Below, in pieces: positions 8,121-10,339 of a DNA stretch of 10,339 nucleotides (positions are counted from its first letter, which is position 1; the number at the start of each line of letters is the position of its first letter). The DNA comes from JBLFWJ01 sp047611425. Its GTDB lineage: Bacteria; Bacteroidota; Bacteroidia; UBA10329. A program made the position numbers and the translations under genes. The stretch lies in contig JBLFWJ010000122.1 in the NCBI GenBank assembly GCA_047611425.1, positions 1 through 10,339 on the forward strand, in the 5' to 3' direction. Below the pieces are notes generated by a model. It was not told the origin of the DNA. It made no database searches and saw nothing but the letters and a program-made list of their open reading frames with translations.

Positions 8121-10339
8121 TTTTGATCTGGTGTTGTTTCTTCCATTAGGTCAATCTCAAGATCGAGATATTCCAATTCGAACAAGAGACTGTCTTTCAA
8201 TCGTTGTGTTTCAAATTCAATCAAGAGATCTTCCGAAGGATGAATAATTCGATCGATCTCTTGCTCACGCTGAAGCAGCATTAACTTTTGCTGTGCTCTT
8301 TGAGTCACATCCGGGTCATCATAATTATCAATGATGTTCTGAAGTGTGAGTCGTGCTTGGAACGCATCGTTACGCTCCACGTAGCTATCCGCCAGCAACA
8401 AGAATCCTTCGGAAACCCATTGATGATACCCAGGCAATCGATCCATTAGGCTAAAAACCTCCACCTCTACTTGATCGTAGTTTCCTTTCAAGAAATGAAT
8501 CTTAGCAACATTGAACATCGACTCTGCCGCAATTTCGTTAGTTGCTAAAGCGGATGTTTCGGTAAATCGTGTCAAGGCAAGATCAAGATTATCCTGAGCC
8601 ATAGCGGACCTTGCAAGCGTCATGGATGCTTCTAATCGAGTACTTTCGTCAGTTCGTTCAGACTTTAGCAACTTCTCACAATAGGTTTCACAGTCAGATA
8701 AATTGCCGAGCTGATAATTGCATCGCATCAATCCGATATGCGACTCGGTCAAGTTCTCTGCTATCTCAGCAACCTCTTCCAACATCACATATCGTAGTTG
8801 AGCGTCTTGAAAGTTTGCTCGATTGAAGTAGATGCTGGCGGCAGTTATGATTGCCTTTTCCGTAAACGTGTTCTTCTGATATTTCAAAACCTCATTATAT
8901 GCTTTCAAGGCTCGGTCTTCCTGATCCAATTGAACCGCACTTTCAGCCAAATAGAAGTTCGCATTAAGCAAGAAGAATCCATTTGGAAACTTCTCAAGAT
9001 ACTTTTCAAACTCAGTAAATGCCTTGGAAAATTGGTTTCGAGCATACATAAACTCCCCCGCTTGGTAATACGATGTATCCAAGGCTCCTTGGGTAATATC
9101 TGGAAACTGCTGGGTGCTCACATACGCCTCAAAGTCCTCAACCTTTCCTTGCTCAGTATAGATTTTTTGAATTTTGAATAAAGCCTCTTTGGCCTCCGAT
9201 GTTGCTGGGTAATTCTCAGCAACATCCTTGAACATTGGAAGAGCCGCAGCATCATCCGAACTGTTGTAAGCAATCAGTCCCAAGTTCAGTTTTGATTTGC
9301 CAACATAGCTCGAATGCTCATGATCATTCAGCACCATATTGAAGTACTTCTTCGCGTCTTCGTTCCGATCCATGAAGAAGTGCGTCTCACCAATTTCATA
9401 CTTCGCATCTGCTGCAAAAGATGAACTTGGATAATTATCCAACATGCTTTTAAGCGACTGAATCTTCGAAGCATTCTGTCCGCCAAGCCCGTAACAAACA
9501 GAGATCTGGAAGATGGCGTAATCCGTATCGAAGTTTCCGATCTGAACGGCCTTGTCATAAAAGTCGATGGCGCGTTCGGTGTTGCGGGTCAGATAGTAAC
9601 CATCTCCAATTCTCAAATAAGCATCATTCAATCGCTTGTCATGATTCTTGGCAGCACCTGCAAACTTCCGGAAATACTCAATTGCCTTTGGATATTGCTT
9701 TCTTTCAAAGTGAGTATAGCCCAATGCGTACAACGCTAATTCATATTCTTCAGAGCTAATTGCGCCTGGCATTTCTAAGAATCGAACGAATCCAATTTCA
9801 GCAGCCTCTTGCTTACCCAATCTAGCGTAGGCCTCACTTTGCCAGTATTGCGCCATGGCCAACATCCGAGTATCAACGGGGTACTTCTTCACCTTTCTCA
9901 ATTGGATCACCGAATTCTTGAAATCCATGTCATTGAAAAGCTCTATCCCTCGCAGGTAAGCCACCTTTTGGTAGGTCTTCTTCAGTACTTCATCCTTATC
10001 CTTTATTCGATCTAAAGAAGTGAGCGCCTTTCCAAAATTCCGTGTGGTCAAATAAACTTGAAGAAGGAAAGAATATGCCTCATCCACCCTTGGACTATTC
10101 GGGTGCTCATCAATGTATTCCTCAAAAGCTTCAATTGCTTCGTTGTACGGATCAAAGGACAATTCGTACGAAATCTTGGCGAAATTGAAGAGTGCATCTT
10201 CGGTAATCTGCTCGTCAAACCGCATTCTTGACGCTTCGCGAAATGCACCTCTCGCCTGTCTTTTCTTATCGGCTTTTAGATAGCAATCAGCCATGTGATA
10301 GTATGCCAATTGTGCCATTTCAGTCCGAGTTCGAGTAAC
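8117..10339 (-). CDS. large tetratricopeptide-repeat (TPR) protein, N-terminal part outside the window
   Basis: The frame is open to the right edge: codons V-T-R-T-R-T-E precede the first visible Met (10318-10316), so that Met is internal and 740 residues of a longer protein are seen. Almost all of it is a run of about 17-18 TPR-like helix pairs of 33-38 residues, for example ALGYTHFERKQYPKAIEYF, RIGDGYYLTRNTERAIDFYD, YEIGETHFFMDRNEDAKKYF and YLAESAVQLDQEDRALKAY. The last 50 or so residues (about 8120-8270) are highly charged, rich in Glu, Asp and Leu, and look like a helical or coiled-coil tail. TPR solenoids bind proteins or peptides; no catalytic motif was seen. Repeats with small periods and P-x-S/T ends resemble periplasmic BamD/YbgF-type TPRs, and the coupled barrel gene suggests an envelope location, but the signal peptide is not visible. 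Specific function is unknown; a cytoplasmic scaffold is the alternative. Confidence 0.85.
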   Translation of the reverse strand, partial: VTRTRTEMAQLAYYHMADCYLKADKKRQARGAFREASRMRFDEQITEDALFNFAKISYELSFDPYNEAIEAFEEYIDEHPNSPRVDEAYSFLLQVYLTTRNFGKALTSLDRIKDKDEVLKKTYQKVAYLRGIELFNDMDFKNSVIQLRKVKKYPVDTRMLAMAQYWQSEAYARLGKQEAAEIGFVRFLEMPGAISSEEYELALYALGYTHFERKQYPKAIEYFRKFAGAAKNHDKRLNDAYLRIGDGYYLTRNTERAIDFYDKAVQIGNFDTDYAIFQISVCYGLGGQNASKIQSLKSMLDNYPSSSFAADAKYEIGETHFFMDRNEDAKKYFNMVLNDHEHSSYVGKSKLNLGLIAYNSSDDAAALPMFKDVAENYPATSEAKEALFKIQKIYTEQGKVEDFEAYVSTQQFPDITQGALDTSYYQAGEFMYARNQFSKAFTEFEKYLEKFPNGFFLLNANFYLAESAVQLDQEDRALKAYNEVLKYQKNTFTEKAIITAASIYFNRANFQDAQLRYVMLEEVAEIAENLTESHIGLMRCNYQLGNLSDCETYCEKLLKSERTDESTRLEASMTLARSAMAQDNLDLALTRFTETSALATNEIAAESMFNVAKIHFLKGNYDQVEVEVFSLMDRLPGYHQWVSEGFLLLADSYVERNDAFQARLTLQNIIDNYDDPDVTQRAQQKLMLLQREQEIDRIIHPSEDLLIEFETQRLKDSLLFELEYLDLEIDLMEETTPDQK

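Noticed and set aside
8798..9181. 127-codon open frame on the plus strand opposite the TPR gene
   Set aside because: It is antisense to a continuous TPR solenoid and its translation shows no domain, so it is a chance frame.
9328..9558. 76-codon open frame on the minus strand within the TPR gene
   Set aside because: It is a shifted frame of the TPR coding region, rich in Arg and Ser as expected for out-of-frame reading; the TPR frame runs unbroken through it.
10316..10318. First visible ATG as the true start of the TPR protein
   Set aside because: The reading frame continues without a stop to the window edge, and the sequence right at this Met is already a TPR helix, so the start lies outside.

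Overview
The window looks like a chromosomal segment of a Bacteroidota bacterium, most likely a Flavobacteriales-type lineage; genus cannot be read from it. The signs are two secreted proteins with the CHU_C / gliding-motility C-terminal domain (the type B sorting signal of the type IX secretion system, T9SS), a GyrB of the short type without the long TOPRIM-region insertion of enterobacteria, start codons with no evident Shine-Dalgarno sequence, and moderate-to-low GC content.

Left part, plus strand (1-4273): the last 49 codons of one CHU_C-tailed protein overlap by ATGA the start of a complete 1374-residue secreted modular protein. That protein has a signal peptide, two N-terminal beta-sandwich-like modules, PKD domains, SprB-like repeats, a three-copy tandem module with paired cysteines, and a C-terminal CHU_C domain. 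The two look like a translationally coupled pair of T9SS surface proteins, probably adhesins or other cell-surface or matrix proteins.

Middle (4274-4349): a near-gapless 43-nt inverted repeat with A- and T-rich ends lies between convergent genes and should act as a bidirectional intrinsic terminator.

Right part, minus strand (reading right to left, 10339 to 4350): a large TPR-repeat protein whose start lies beyond the right edge, then, overlapping by ATGA, a 560-residue outer-membrane beta-barrel protein with a signal peptide and C-terminal Phe, then after a 123-nt gap gyrB (DNA gyrase subunit B, complete). The TPR and barrel genes are probably partners in an envelope complex of unknown function. 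gyrB may be read through from them or have its own promoter in the gap.

The window has no RNA gene, mobile element, CRISPR array or gene-free stretch above 123 nt. It is mostly ordinary, well-packed chromosome. The least understood part is the TPR plus plugless-barrel pair.
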